A stretch of 64,000 bases of DNA from Mycolicibacterium lutetiense (GTDB lineage: Bacteria > Actinomycetota > Actinomycetes > Mycobacteriales > Mycobacteriaceae): contig NZ_JAGIOP010000002.1 in NCBI RefSeq assembly GCF_017876775.1, forward strand, positions 2,480,001-2,544,000. The letters run 5' to 3'. Under the pieces are notes generated by a model that was given only the letters and a program-made list of their open reading frames with translations, made no database searches and was not told the DNA's origin. Shown piece after piece: positions 54,602 to 64,000 of this stretch (its first letter is position 1; the number at the start of each line of letters is the position of its first letter). The position numbers were made by a program, and so were the translations under genes.

Positions 54602-54661
54602 CGGTGACAAGTTCCGGTGGCATAGTTCAACTTGTCATTGACTAGATTCACGGGAGTTGAG

Positions 54662-55111
54662 ATGGCCGACACTGCCCTACACACCGTTGAAACCGCCCGC
54701 GCCGGCGACCGGGAACGCGCACGAACCGCGAATGACCTCGGCCAGGCACTCACCCAGGGCTACCTGACGATGCCCGAGTACGAGGATCGTCTGCAGTCGA
54801 CATTCCAGGCGCAGACCGCCGACGAGCTGCGCCGACTGGTTGCCGACCTTCCCGTCAGCCGACTACGGCGTCACGATCCCCGCCGGCACGCCGCCCAGCA
54901 GCGGGCCGCCCGGCTGAGCGTCAAGATCCACCTGGCGGCCTATGTCGCAGGCTCACTCCTGATGCTCGGCATCTGGCTGGCCGTCGGGTTCGGCGGTGGT
55001 GGCTGGTACTTCTGGCCGGTCTGGCCCATCATGGGCTGGGGCATCGGCGTTGCGTCCCATGCCATTCCGATCTTGACTCACGGTTCGATGAGCCCGGCAC
55101 GGATCGCATAG
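54662..55111 (+). CDS. DUF1707 domain membrane protein
   Basis: 149-aa protein. An N-terminal DUF1707 domain (GDRERARTANDLGQALTQG, MPEYEDRLQSTFQAQTADEL, VADLPVSRLR), common in actinobacteria and often regulating envelope proteins, is followed by a basic linker and a two-transmembrane 2TM domain (about residues 95-140) with W-rich GGGWYFWPVWPIMGWG. Start ATG 54662 with GGGAG upstream. Its 3' end overlaps the opposing response-regulator gene by 34 bases. Confidence 0.82.
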   Translation: MADTALHTVETARAGDRERARTANDLGQALTQGYLTMPEYEDRLQSTFQAQTADELRRLVADLPVSRLRRHDPRRHAAQQRAARLSVKIHLAAYVAGSLLMLGIWLAVGFGGGGWYFWPVWPIMGWGIGVASHAIPILTHGSMSPARIA

Positions 55112-55725
55112 CGCGTCAGCGCCAGCCGGTCCCGCAGGCCGAGTTTGGCCAGGATGTTGGTCCGGTGCCGGTCAACGGTCTTGGCGCTGATCGTCAGCGT
55201 CGCCGCGATCTCCCGGGTCGAGTAGCCCTCGGCGATCAGCTTGAGCACCTCCTCCTCGCGCGGCGTGAGGATGGTGTCCGGCAACTCACCGCCCTGCCGT
55301 GACCGGTGCAGGTAATCGCGGATCAGGGCCGTCACCGCGCCCGCGTAGAGGAACGGCTCCCCCCGCATGGTCGCCCGGCATGCCTCGAGCAGATCGCGGT
55401 CGGCCACCGACTTCAGCACGTAGCCCGATGCCCCGGCCTTGAGCGCCTCGAAGAAGTACTGCTCGTTGTCGTACATCGACAGGATGAGGATCCGCACGTT
55501 CGGATGGGTTCGGTTGATCTCCCGCGCGGCCTGCAGACCCGTCATCCGTGGCATGGCGATATCGAGGATCGCCAGGTCCACCGGGGTCGTTTCCAGAGCG
55601 GTCAGCGCCTCGGACCCGTCGGCGGCCTCGGCCACCACCTGCAGATCGGATTCGGCATCGATGATCATCCGCAGCCCGCTGCGGACCAGCGCGTGATCGT
55701 CGGCGAGCAGGATGCGAGCCACCAT
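55078..55725 (-). CDS. NarL/FixJ-type response regulator
   Basis: 215-aa response regulator. The receiver has the acidic pair ADDH (residues 8-11), phosphoacceptor Asp55 in AILDIAMP, and Lys in LKSVAD. The C-terminal LuxR-type HTH has LTPREEEVLKLIAEGYSTREIA and KTVDRHRTNILAKLG. Works with the histidine kinase encoded immediately upstream on the same strand (no gap between the kinase stop codon and this start). Target genes unknown. Confidence 0.93.
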   Translation of the reverse strand: MVARILLADDHALVRSGLRMIIDAESDLQVVAEAADGSEALTALETTPVDLAILDIAMPRMTGLQAAREINRTHPNVRILILSMYDNEQYFFEALKAGASGYVLKSVADRDLLEACRATMRGEPFLYAGAVTALIRDYLHRSRQGGELPDTILTPREEEVLKLIAEGYSTREIAATLTISAKTVDRHRTNILAKLGLRDRLALTRYAIRAGLIEP

Positions 55726-56706
55726 TCAGGTGCCCCGTACCGGAATCACCAGCCGCACTTCGGTGCCGCCGTCCTGCGGTGAGCTGATGCTCAACGTGGC
55801 ATTCACCAGCAGCGCCCGCTCACGCATTCCGTTGATGCCCGCCCCCTCCCGCATCGGTTCGGTGGCGATACCGCCGTGGCCGTCGTCGGCAACCCGCAGC
55901 GTGAGTTCACCTTCTCCGGTGTGCAGATCCACCCATACCTTTCGGGCGCCGGAGTGTCGCGCCACATTGGTCAGGCCCTCCTGGGCGATCCGATAGCACA
56001 CCAGCTCGACGTCAGGCTTCAACCGGACCGATTGCGGTGCAATGTGTTTGACCACCGCGATACCGGATGCCTGGGCAAAGTCGTTGCACAGGGCGTTCAG
56101 CGCACTGTGCAAACCGAGGTCCTCCAGCGCATCCGGGCGCAGCCGTCGCGCGATGTCCCGTACCTCGTCGAGGCTGGCCCGCACGATCTCCTGGGCATCG
56201 GCGAGTTCGGCCTGAATGAATTCCGGGGACCGGTCGACGGCGCGCTTGAGCGTCAGCAGCGCGACGGTCAGGGTCTGTCCGATCTCATCGTGCAATTCCC
56301 GTGCGATGCGCTGACGTTCATTCTCCTGAGCGGCCAGCGCCGACGCGCTGGCGGTGGTGCGTTCGTTCTCCAGCCGATCGAGCATGGCGTTGAACGATTC
56401 GATCAGGTGCTGGAGATCGCCGCTGCCACGGTCGTCGACCCGGTCGCTGCGCTTGGGCGGATCGACTCGCCGCATTGACGCGGCGAGCCGATCCAATGGG
56501 GCAAGACTGGATCTCAGGAGTAGCGCGTTGGCTGTGAGGATAATCGCCAAACCTACGACCAAAACTGGGATTTCGGTGAGTCTTATCCGTGAGGACACCG
56601 AGGCCGGGGACAGCGCGAGGATCAGGGTGCCCAGCGTGAAGATCAACCCGTTGATCAGGAACACCCGACGGAACAACGCGGCCGCCGGGGAGCGCGCCGG
56701 TTTCAC
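55726..56706 (-). CDS. Sensor histidine kinase, HisKA_3 type
   Basis: 326-aa kinase. Two transmembrane helices (about residues 14-37 and 46-64) flank almost no external domain, then HAMP ([15 protein letters not shown]), a coiled linker, the phosphoacceptor H-box [13 protein letters not shown], and the HATPase with [22 protein letters not shown] and GINGMRERA. The tiny extracytoplasmic loop suggests sensing in the membrane or cytoplasm. Start is uncertain: GTG 56706 or GTG 56754. Confidence 0.88.
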   Translation of the reverse strand: MKPARSPAAALFRRVFLINGLIFTLGTLILALSPASVSSRIRLTEIPVLVVGLAIILTANALLLRSSLAPLDRLAASMRRVDPPKRSDRVDDRGSGDLQHLIESFNAMLDRLENERTTASASALAAQENERQRIARELHDEIGQTLTVALLTLKRAVDRSPEFIQAELADAQEIVRASLDEVRDIARRLRPDALEDLGLHSALNALCNDFAQASGIAVVKHIAPQSVRLKPDVELVCYRIAQEGLTNVARHSGARKVWVDLHTGEGELTLRVADDGHGGIATEPMREGAGINGMRERALLVNATLSISSPQDGGTEVRLVIPVRGT

Positions 56707-56901
56707 CCCACCAGCGTGACCTGCGACCAGTGCTGTTGTCCATACAGGCAACACCCCCCGCCGAATGGGTGTCAGCCCCGATGGTCACCGGCGCGCCAGT
56801 CACACACACTGGCAGCCACCACCGGAGCCGAGACGACATCGGACCGCCAGCTCGCACCGGCATTGCGCACAGCCGTCCCGATTGATCGGAGAACGAGGAC
56901 G

Positions 56902-57390
56902 ATGACACTAGCGACGCATTGGAACGAGCTCATGCAGGCACATGAAATCGCCGCCCACCTACCGACGGTACGGATCGATGACCCGGTCTCGAAAGCCGTC
57001 CAGCTGATGGTGGTCAACCGGCTTCCGGGCCTGGTGGTGGTCGACGATGACGACCGTCCGGTGGCGGTGCTGCCGGGGACTCAGGTGTTGCGTCTGGCGA
57101 TTCCCGAGTCCTACCAGGATGACCCCGCATTGGTTCGCACTGTCGACGAGATTCACGCCGACCTGTTCTGGCACGGACCGGGCAAGCTCACGGTCGGTGA
57201 CTGTCTCCCGGGGCCTGCAACCAAGCCGGCAACCGTGACGCCCGACGCGACATTGTTGGAGATCGCCACGGTGATGGCCAACAGGCGCAGCCCACTGATC
57301 GCCGTCGTCGACCGCAGCGGACGGCTCACCGGAGCAGTCACGCTCGAGCGGCTACTGACCAGCCTCGCGGTCTCCGGTCCCGGCGACTGA
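56902..57390 (+). CDS. Two-CBS-domain protein
   Basis: 162-aa protein with a CBS pair: first unit [19 protein letters not shown] ... [16 protein letters not shown], second [18 protein letters not shown] ... [23 protein letters not shown] pairs bind adenine nucleotides and regulate attached or neighbouring proteins. The transporter gene starts 12 bases downstream, similar to the M. tuberculosis Rv2683-Rv2684 arrangement. ATG 56902 has GGAGAACGAGGAC upstream. Confidence 0.85.
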   Translation: MTLATHWNELMQAHEIAAHLPTVRIDDPVSKAVQLMVVNRLPGLVVVDDDDRPVAVLPGTQVLRLAIPESYQDDPALVRTVDEIHADLFWHGPGKLTVGDCLPGPATKPATVTPDATLLEIATVMANRRSPLIAVVDRSGRLTGAVTLERLLTSLAVSGPGD

Positions 57391-57401
57391 TCGCTCGGGC
57401 C

Positions 57402-58718
57402 ATGTTGGCTACTGGCCTGCTCCCCGTCGCTTCGCTCGCCCCCTTCCTGGCGCTGACGATCTTCGTCGTCGCCTTCTGGTTCATCGCCACCGAGAGAGCC
57501 GACAAGGTCAAGACCGTCCTGGTCGCCGCCGGCCTGATGGCCCTGCTCGGGTTGATCCCCGGCGCCGAGGTGTTCCACTCCGAACACCAGGGCATCGACT
57601 GGAACGTCATCTTCCTGCTGCTCGGGATGATGGTGATCGTCGGCGTCATCAAACAGACCGGGCTTTTCGACTTCCTCGCGATCTGGGCCGCCAAGCGTTC
57701 TCGCGGCAATCCGTTCCGGCTGATGGTCATGTTGATGGCCATCACGGCGTTCGCCTCGCCGGTGCTCGACAACGTGACCATCATCCTGCTGATCGCACCG
57801 GTGACCCTGGTGATCTGCGACCGGCTGCGCATCGCACCGCAGCCCTATCTGATCGCGGAGGTGCTGGCCTCCAACATCGGGGGCGCCGCCACCCTGATCG
57901 GGGATCCGCCGAACATCATCATCGGCAGCCGCGCGGGCCTGACATTCAACGACTTCCTGGTCCACATGGCGCCGATCGTCATCATCATCTTCGCCCTGTT
58001 CGTGCTGTTCACCCGGTTCCTGTTCCGCAAGGACCTGCGTGCCGACCAGATGCACGTCGATGAGGTGATGGCCCTGCAGGAACGCCGCGCCATCAAGGAC
58101 AAACGCCTGCTGATCCGTTCGCTGCTGGTGCTCAACGTGGTGATCGTCGGGTTCGCACTCCATTCGGTGTTGCAGGTGGCGCCGTCCATCGTGGCGCTGC
58201 TGGGGGCCGGGGCGATGCTGCTGGTCACCGACATCGACGTGGCCGAGGTGCTGCCCGAGGTGGAGTGGCCCACGCTGGTCTTCTTCATGGGCCTGTTCGT
58301 GATGGTCGCCGGGTTGGTCCACACCGGGGTCATCGGTGCGCTCGGCTCAGTGGCCGAATCGGCATTCGGTGACAACTGGTTCGGCGCGGCCACGGCGCTG
58401 TTGTTCGGCTCATCGGTGGTCGGCGCCTTTGTCGACAACATTCCCTACACCGCGACGATGACGCCGGTGGTGGAGAACATGGTGGCGCAGGCCCCGGACG
58501 CACAGACCGGCCAGGCGCTGTGGTGGGCGTTCGCACTCGGCGCCTGCTTCAGCGGCAACGGCACCGCCATTGCGGCCAGTGCCAATGTGGTGGCCATCGG
58601 CATCGCCAAGCGGGCCGGGCATCCGATCAGCTTCTGGCGGTTCACCCGCTACGGCATCGTGGTCACTGCCCTCAGTACCGCCCTGGCCTGGGTGTATGTC
58701 TGGCTGCGGTACTTCTGA
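57402..58718 (+). CDS. ArsB/NhaD-superfamily ion transporter (Rv2684-like)
   Basis: 438-aa integral membrane transporter of the ion transporter (ArsB/NhaD/P-protein) superfamily, with about ten to eleven helices in two halves. Family motifs include ASPVLDNVTIILLIAPV and SNIGGAATLIGDPPNIII in the first half and GAFVDNIPYTATMTPV and GNGTAIAASANVVA in the second, the paired signature segments. Likely exports an anion or Na+; arsenite is not proven. Probably cotranscribed with the CBS protein before it. Confidence 0.87.
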   Translation: MLATGLLPVASLAPFLALTIFVVAFWFIATERADKVKTVLVAAGLMALLGLIPGAEVFHSEHQGIDWNVIFLLLGMMVIVGVIKQTGLFDFLAIWAAKRSRGNPFRLMVMLMAITAFASPVLDNVTIILLIAPVTLVICDRLRIAPQPYLIAEVLASNIGGAATLIGDPPNIIIGSRAGLTFNDFLVHMAPIVIIIFALFVLFTRFLFRKDLRADQMHVDEVMALQERRAIKDKRLLIRSLLVLNVVIVGFALHSVLQVAPSIVALLGAGAMLLVTDIDVAEVLPEVEWPTLVFFMGLFVMVAGLVHTGVIGALGSVAESAFGDNWFGAATALLFGSSVVGAFVDNIPYTATMTPVVENMVAQAPDAQTGQALWWAFALGACFSGNGTAIAASANVVAIGIAKRAGHPISFWRFTRYGIVVTALSTALAWVYVWLRYF

Positions 58719-58874
58719 GTGCGCACCTCCATAGCGCGCCGAGCCTCTGCAGGCTGACGGTCGCCACAACGGCCCACGTAGAATGCGCGAAAAGCCATGA
58801 CCACTCATGCCGATGCTCTTCGCGAAAGCGCTCATCGGTAACCGACACCCCGACCCCAACCCGATCGGAGTGCC

Positions 58875-61757
58875 ATGCTTGCCGTTCTGCTCGCCCACGC
58901 GGTCGCCACCGCGCTGGCGCCGCTTCTGGTGGCCAAATGGGGACGGATGGCGTTCTATCCGCTGGCACTCGTCCCGTTGGGCTCGCTGGTCTGGGTCGCC
59001 CTGAACTGGCCCACCGATGAGCGGGTCCCCACCGTGAACATCCCGTGGGTCGACGGGTTGTCGATGGACATCACGCTGCGCTTCGACTCCCTCGCGGCGA
59101 TCATGAGTGTGCTGGTCCTCGCGGTAGGTGCTGTCGTGATTTTCTATTGCGGCGAGTACTTCCACCACCACGACGGCCGGATCGAGAAACGGCTGCCCAG
59201 CTTCGCGGCCGAGCTGGTCGCTTTTTCCGGGTCCATGTTCGGCCTGGTGATCAGCGACAACATGCTGATTCTCTACATCTTCTGGGAAACCACGACGGTC
59301 CTGTCGTTCCTGCTCGTGGGCCACTACGCCGAGCGGGCCACCAGTCGCCGGGCCGCCACCCAGGCCCTGTTGGTCACCACGTTCGGCGGCCTGGCCATGC
59401 TGGTCGGCATCGTCGTGCTGGGAAACATGGCCGGCACCTACCTGCTGTCCGAGTTGATCGCCGCTCCCCCGACCGGGACGGCCGCCGCGGTCGGGGTGGC
59501 GCTGGTCCTCGTCGGCGCCCTGTCGAAATCGGCCATCGTGCCGCTCCACTTCTGGCTGCCGGGCGCCATGGCCGCGCCCACCCCGGTGAGCGCCTATCTG
59601 CACGCCGCAGCCATGGTGAAGGCCGGGGTCTACCTGGTGGCCCGAATGACGCCCGGGTTTGCCGACACCTCGTTCTGGCGTCCCATGGTGGTGGGCCTGG
59701 GCCTGACAACCATGATCCTGGCCGGTTGGCGTGCGGTACGCGAATACGACCTGAAACTGATCCTGGCGTTCGGCACGGTGAGCCAGTTGGGCCTGATCAC
59801 CGTGATGGTCGGCGCGGGTGGCAGCGACATGATGCTGGCCGGGCTGGCCATGTTGTGCGCGCACGCGATGTTCAAGGCGGCGCTGTTCATGGTGGTCGGC
59901 GTGATCGACCACGCCACCGGCACCCGCGACATCCGCAGGCTGGCCGGGCTGGGCCGCCACCACCGGCCGTTGTTCGCCATCGCGGTCGGGGCCACCGCGA
60001 GCATGGCGGCCCTGCCCCCGTTCTTCGGGTTCATCGCCAAGGAGGCCGACCTGGAGACGGTGGCGCACAGCCCCGCTCTCGGTGCCGCCGCACCATATGT
60101 GTTGGCCTGCATCGTGATCGGCTCGGTGTTCACCACCATTTACAGCCTGCGGTTCCTGTGGGGCGCATTCGCCGCCAAGGGAGAGTCGCAACCCAGCACT
60201 CGAGTTGCCGAAATGCACCGTCCCTCAGCCACTTTCCTGGCCGCACCGGCCCTCCTAGCCATCGCCGGCCTGGCCTTCGGCTTGTGGCCCGCCGGAATAG
60301 ACGCGGTGCTGGACGAATACGCCAACACCCTGCCCGGCGGGTCGGGCTACCACCTGGCACTGTGGCACGGGCCGGGTCTTCCGCTCCTGCTCTCGGCCGT
60401 CGTGCTGACGATCGGTACCGCCGTGTTCTTCGCGCGGAACCGGTTGCCCCGGGCCCGGTTCTCCTACCAGCCGCTGGGCAACGCCGACCGTATGTACGAC
60501 GCCACCATCCGGGGCCTGGACGTACTTTCGCTGCGGCTGACCGGGTCGACGCAGCGAGGCTCGCTGCCGGCCACGCAATCGGTGATCCTGTGCACGCTCG
60601 TCGCGTTGCCGGTCGCGACGTTGGTCCTCGGCCCCCGCGACCGGCCGGGTTTCGCGCTGTGGGATTCGCCGCTGGTCGTGGTGGTCGGGTTGCTGATGCT
60701 GGCTGCCGCGATCGGCGCGACGATGATGCGCAACCGTCTGGCCGCGGTGCTGTTGGTCGGTGTGACCGGCTACGGATGCGGCGCGATCTTCGCCTTCCAC
60801 GGCGCACCTGATCTGGCACTGACCCAATTCCTCGTCGAGACACTGGTTTTGGTGATCTTCGTGCTGGTGCTGCGGACGCTGCCGGCCGAGTCCGACGCCG
60901 CCAAGATCAACAGCCACCGCATTCCGCGGGCACTGCTGGCCCTGGCGGTCGGCGCCGCCGTCACCACCCTGACCGTCTACGCGATGGCTGCCCGCACCGG
61001 CGCGGGCATCGCCGAGCTGCTGCCGGATGCCGCCTACTACCGCGGGCACGGCGCCAACACTGTCAACGTGCTGTTGGTCGACATCCGGGCCTGGGACACC
61101 ATGGGCGAGATCATGGTGCTGCTCGTCGCCGCGACCGGCGTGGCTTCACTGGTGTTCCGGCACCGCCGGTTCGGCGCTGCCCCCCGGATGAGCACGGCCG
61201 CCGGGCAGCCAGACATCGGACCGGTCGGCGCCTACAGCCCGGCGATCGGCGACGTCACCTGGCTGCGCGGCTCGGAAATGCGCGATCCGCGGTACCGGTC
61301 GCTGGTGCTGGAAGTCGCCACCCGCATGATCTTCCCGCTCATCATGGTGCTGTCGGCCTACTTCTTCTTCGCCGGGCACAACACGCCCGGCGGCGGATTC
61401 GCCGGCGGGCTCACCGCCGGCCTGGCGCTGGTGTTGCGTTATCTGGCCGGCGGGCGTTACGAGCTCGGCGAGACGCTGCCGCTGGATGCGGGCAAGATCC
61501 TGGGCACCGGGCTGGGACTGTCCGCGGGGACGGCCGTCGCCTCGATCCTGCTGGGTGCGCCCGCACTGTCCTCGGCGGTGCTGCAGTTCGACATTCCGGT
61601 GTTCGGCCACGTCAAGCTCGTGACCGCGCTGTTCTTCGACCTCGGTGTGTACCTCATCGTGGTCGGTCTGGTGCTCGACGTGCTGCGCAGCCTCGGTGCG
61701 CGGGTGGACGTGGAAACGGCCGGTGCTCCCGCAACCTCGAAGGTGGTGGCGCGATGA
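58875..61757 (+). CDS. mrpA: Mrp Na+/H+ antiporter subunit A (MrpA-MrpB fusion)
   Basis: 960-aa fused subunit. Residues 1-~500 are the proton-pumping NuoL-like core with YIFWETTTVLSFLLVG, the conserved KSAIVPLHFWLPGAM block and HAAAMVKAGVYL (Glu/Lys-His channel residues). Residues ~580-760 are the C-terminal MrpA/DUF4040 part (GAPDLALTQFLVETLV). Residues ~810-945 are MrpB (PGGGFAGGLTAGLALVLRYLAGG), which in Bacillus is a separate gene. The complex exports Na+ in exchange for H+. First gene of the Mrp operon. Confidence 0.93.
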   Translation: MLAVLLAHAVATALAPLLVAKWGRMAFYPLALVPLGSLVWVALNWPTDERVPTVNIPWVDGLSMDITLRFDSLAAIMSVLVLAVGAVVIFYCGEYFHHHDGRIEKRLPSFAAELVAFSGSMFGLVISDNMLILYIFWETTTVLSFLLVGHYAERATSRRAATQALLVTTFGGLAMLVGIVVLGNMAGTYLLSELIAAPPTGTAAAVGVALVLVGALSKSAIVPLHFWLPGAMAAPTPVSAYLHAAAMVKAGVYLVARMTPGFADTSFWRPMVVGLGLTTMILAGWRAVREYDLKLILAFGTVSQLGLITVMVGAGGSDMMLAGLAMLCAHAMFKAALFMVVGVIDHATGTRDIRRLAGLGRHHRPLFAIAVGATASMAALPPFFGFIAKEADLETVAHSPALGAAAPYVLACIVIGSVFTTIYSLRFLWGAFAAKGESQPSTRVAEMHRPSATFLAAPALLAIAGLAFGLWPAGIDAVLDEYANTLPGGSGYHLALWHGPGLPLLLSAVVLTIGTAVFFARNRLPRARFSYQPLGNADRMYDATIRGLDVLSLRLTGSTQRGSLPATQSVILCTLVALPVATLVLGPRDRPGFALWDSPLVVVVGLLMLAAAIGATMMRNRLAAVLLVGVTGYGCGAIFAFHGAPDLALTQFLVETLVLVIFVLVLRTLPAESDAAKINSHRIPRALLALAVGAAVTTLTVYAMAARTGAGIAELLPDAAYYRGHGANTVNVLLVDIRAWDTMGEIMVLLVAATGVASLVFRHRRFGAAPRMSTAAGQPDIGPVGAYSPAIGDVTWLRGSEMRDPRYRSLVLEVATRMIFPLIMVLSAYFFFAGHNTPGGGFAGGLTAGLALVLRYLAGGRYELGETLPLDAGKILGTGLGLSAGTAVASILLGAPALSSAVLQFDIPVFGHVKLVTALFFDLGVYLIVVGLVLDVLRSLGARVDVETAGAPATSKVVAR

Positions 61758-62230
61758 CGGCCGTCCTGATTCCGCTGATCCTCATCGGCGGTCTGACCAG
61801 CGCCGGGGTGTACCTGCTGCTCGAGCGCAACCTGACCCGAATGCTGTTGGGCCTGTTGTTGGTCGGCAACGCGGTCAACCTGCTGATTCTGACCGTCGGC
61901 GGGGCAGGCGGCAATCCGCCGATCCGCGGGCGCACCAGCAATGGCGCCACCACCACGGCTGACCCGCTGGCACAGGGCATGATCTTGACGGCAATCGTCA
62001 TCAGCATGGGCATCGCGGCGTTCGTCCTGGCGCTGGCGTACCGGTCCTACCGACTGACCACCGTCGAAGAGGTCAGCAACGACCCCGAGGACACCCGCGT
62101 CTCGCAGCAGCGCGACGCCGACGATCTCGAATCAGGCACTGGCGCCGAGATTCCCCAGGCCGACATCGGCCGCGACACCGACGCACCCGACGAACTCGAT
62201 GCGCTGCCCGGATTCGAGGGTTCGAAATGA
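61754..62230 (+). CDS. mrpC: Mrp antiporter subunit C
   Basis: 158-aa subunit resembling NuoK, with three transmembrane helices in the first ~115 residues (GVYLLLERNLTRMLLGLLL, DPLAQGMILTAIVI). The C-terminal ~45 residues are an acidic hydrophilic tail not found in short MrpC proteins. Overlaps mrpA and mrpD by ATGA. Confidence 0.92.
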   Translation: MTAVLIPLILIGGLTSAGVYLLLERNLTRMLLGLLLVGNAVNLLILTVGGAGGNPPIRGRTSNGATTTADPLAQGMILTAIVISMGIAAFVLALAYRSYRLTTVEEVSNDPEDTRVSQQRDADDLESGTGAEIPQADIGRDTDAPDELDALPGFEGSK

Positions 62231-63828
62231 CCGCCCAGGCGTTGATCCCGTTGCCGGTACTGATCCCGGCGCTGGCCGCGGCCCTCACACTCGTCGCCGG
62301 TCGTCGTCCGCAGTTGCAGCGGCTCATCACCCAGCTCGCGCTGGTCGCCGTCGTCGCGGTGTGTGCGGCGCTGGTCTATCTGGCCGACCGCGACGGCACC
62401 ATGGTGTTGCATGTCGGCGGCTGGGGGCAGACCGTGCCGGGCATGGGGCCGCTGGGCATCACCCTCGTCGTCGACCGACTCTCGGCCCTGATGCTGCTGG
62501 TGTCGGCGATCGTGCTGTTGGCGGTGGTCGCCTACGCCATCGGGCAGGGCATCCGGGACGGCGACGAACGCCAACCCGTGTCGATCTTCATGCCCACCTA
62601 CCTGGTGCTGTCGGCCGGTGTCTGCACGGCGTTCCTGGCCGGGGACCTCTTCAACCTGTTCGTCGGTTTCGAGGTGTTGCTGTCCGCGAGCTTCGTGCTG
62701 CTGACCATCGGTGCCAGTGAGGAACGGGTCCGGGCCGGCATCTCGTACGTGATGGTGTCGATGGTGTCGTCGCTGATCTTCCTGATCGGTATCGCCCTGG
62801 TGTACGCCGCCACCGGCACACTGAACCTGGCGGAGCTGGCCCTGCGCCTCGACGATGTGCCCGCCGGCACCCGCAATGCGCTGTTCTCGGTGCTGCTGGT
62901 GGCGTTCGGCATCAAGGCGGCGGTGTTCCCGCTGTCGACGTGGCTGCCCGACTCGTACCCGACGGCGCCGGCACCGGTGACTGCGGTGTTCGCCGGTTTG
63001 CTGACGAAAGTCGGCGTGTACGCGATCATCCGGGCCCACGCGTTGTTGTTCCCCGGTGGCAGCCTCGACGCGGTACTGCTGGTGGCCGGTCTGCTGACGA
63101 TGGTCATCGGCATCCTGGGTGCCATCGCACAGAGTGACATCAAGCGGTTGCTGTCGTTCACGTTGGTCAGCCACATCGGCTACATGGTGTTCGGGGTCGC
63201 GCTGGGAAACCAGCTGGGAATGGCCGGTGCGATCTATTACGTCGCCCACCACATCATCGTGCAGACCACGCTGTTCCTGGTGGTCGGACTGATCGAACGT
63301 CAGGCCGGGGCGTCCACCTTGAACCGGCTCGGTGGGCTGGCCGCGGCCAGCCCGGTGCTGGCGTTCGTGTTCGTCGTCCCGGCACTCAATCTGGGTGGTA
63401 TCCCGCCGTTCTCGGGCTTCATCGGCAAGGTGGCGCTGATGGAGGCCGGCGCCGAGAACGGGTCGGCGCTGGCGTGGACGCTGGTCGCCGGCGGCGTCGT
63501 CACCAGCCTCCTGACGCTGTACGTGGTGGCCCGGGTGTGGACGAAGGCGTTCTGGCGGGCCCGGGCCGACGCTCCCGAAGGACACCTGGCCGGGGCGGCG
63601 CCTGCGGTGCTGCTCGACGACATCGAGGACATCGAGTACGCCGACCGCGACAGTGTGGGACGGATGCCCGCGGGCATGTTGGTGCCGACGGCTGCGCTGA
63701 TCGCCGTGGGATTGGCGCTGACCGTCGCCGCCGCACCGATCTTCGCCTACACCGAACGCTCGGCCGCCGAGGTGCTCGACCGGGGACAGTATGTCTCGGC
63801 GGTCCTGGGAGGCACCGGACACCGATGA
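62227..63828 (+). CDS. mrpD: Mrp antiporter subunit D
   Basis: 533-aa NuoM/N-like proton-translocating subunit with about 14 helices. Typical blocks include NLFVGFEVLLSASFVLL, KAAVFPLSTWLPDSYP with the key Lys, and SDIKRLLSFTLVSHIGYM. Coupled by ATGA to mrpC upstream and mrpE downstream. Confidence 0.93.
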   Translation: MTAQALIPLPVLIPALAAALTLVAGRRPQLQRLITQLALVAVVAVCAALVYLADRDGTMVLHVGGWGQTVPGMGPLGITLVVDRLSALMLLVSAIVLLAVVAYAIGQGIRDGDERQPVSIFMPTYLVLSAGVCTAFLAGDLFNLFVGFEVLLSASFVLLTIGASEERVRAGISYVMVSMVSSLIFLIGIALVYAATGTLNLAELALRLDDVPAGTRNALFSVLLVAFGIKAAVFPLSTWLPDSYPTAPAPVTAVFAGLLTKVGVYAIIRAHALLFPGGSLDAVLLVAGLLTMVIGILGAIAQSDIKRLLSFTLVSHIGYMVFGVALGNQLGMAGAIYYVAHHIIVQTTLFLVVGLIERQAGASTLNRLGGLAAASPVLAFVFVVPALNLGGIPPFSGFIGKVALMEAGAENGSALAWTLVAGGVVTSLLTLYVVARVWTKAFWRARADAPEGHLAGAAPAVLLDDIEDIEYADRDSVGRMPAGMLVPTAALIAVGLALTVAAAPIFAYTERSAAEVLDRGQYVSAVLGGTGHR

Positions 63829-64000
63829 GCGCTCGAGCGAAGAAGAGACCGCAGCTGAGACATCTCGCGCTGCGGACCTGGCTGTTGTTGTTCCTGATGT
63901 TGGTCTGGGTTCTGTTGTGGGGCCATGTCACGGTCGCCAACGTGGCCAGCGGGCTGATCGTCGCGGTGGTTATCACCGTGCTGTTGCCGTTACCCTCGGT
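63825..64000 (+). CDS. mrpE: Mrp antiporter subunit E (start only)
   Basis: The first 58 codons only; the gene continues beyond the window. It starts with an ATGA overlap on mrpD and reads MSARAKKRPQLRHL, then the hydrophobic TWLLLFLMLVWVLLWG and ANVASGLIVAVVI, as in MrpE N-termini. Assignment rests on operon position plus this start. Confidence 0.85.
   Translation, partial: MSARAKKRPQLRHLALRTWLLLFLMLVWVLLWGHVTVANVASGLIVAVVITVLLPLPS

Overview
The window is high-GC actinobacterial DNA, and its gene content points to a non-tuberculous Mycobacterium (Mycolicibacterium-type). Evidence is a GroEL2/Hsp65 with a Gly/Met-rich tail preceded by two CIRCE operators, PGRS-type Gly-rich proteins, a fused MrpA/MrpB subunit, a PknF-like kinase, and a gene order matching the M. 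tuberculosis Rv0435c-Rv0440 block. Many genes start with GTG and are joined by ATGA/GTGA overlaps. I saw no tRNA, rRNA, CRISPR array, insertion sequence or integrase.

Layout. 0-8.2 kb: a secreted M19-like amidohydrolase, a membrane protein with PPK2, an aldehyde dehydrogenase, a secreted protein with an internal duplication, a DinB-like protein and a PAP2 phosphatase. 8.2-12.4 kb: a membrane Ser/Thr kinase with a small Mce-associated-like protein, a VOC protein and a D-aminoacylase-type amidohydrolase. 12.4-16.5 kb: a corrinoid locus (binding lipoprotein, permease, ATPase and a fused metallo-beta-lactamase/CobU enzyme). 17-23.8 kb: a seven-gene MoxR/DUF58/VWA-like/TPR operon flanked on both sides by copies of one palindromic repeat. 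24-25.7 kb: groEL2 with tandem CIRCE operators and its terminator.

25.9-46.2 kb is accessory in character. It holds a Tat-exported polysaccharide deacetylase; two very large Gly-rich PGRS-like proteins (2175 and 1378 aa) that lack a PE domain and share a different N-terminal module; a sulfotransferase; a cupin; an SF2 helicase; a secreted DUF1214-like protein; a HAD phosphatase; and a PH-domain pair. In M. tuberculosis, as I recall it, groEL2 lies directly next to the short-chain dehydrogenase Rv0439c. Here the same two genes keep their divergent orientation but are about 21 kb apart.

46.7-52.7 kb is the conserved block SDR - moeA - psd - pssA - tandem AAA ATPase (molybdopterin and phosphatidylethanolamine synthesis). 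52.7-55.1 kb: a TetR regulator fused to an SRPBCC domain, two divergent SRPBCC genes and a DUF1707 membrane protein. 55.1-56.7 kb: a NarL-type two-component pair. 56.9-64 kb: ion transport, with a CBS protein, an ArsB/NhaD-type transporter and the Mrp antiporter operon (mrpAB fusion, C, D, start of E), which runs off the right edge.

The most noteworthy items are the PE-less PGRS-like pair, a direct-repeat motif shared upstream of two exported-protein genes, the repeat elements bracketing the MoxR operon, the metallo-beta-lactamase/CobU fusion, and the TetR-SRPBCC cluster. All functional statements rest on reading the sequence and on remembered family features; no database search was run.
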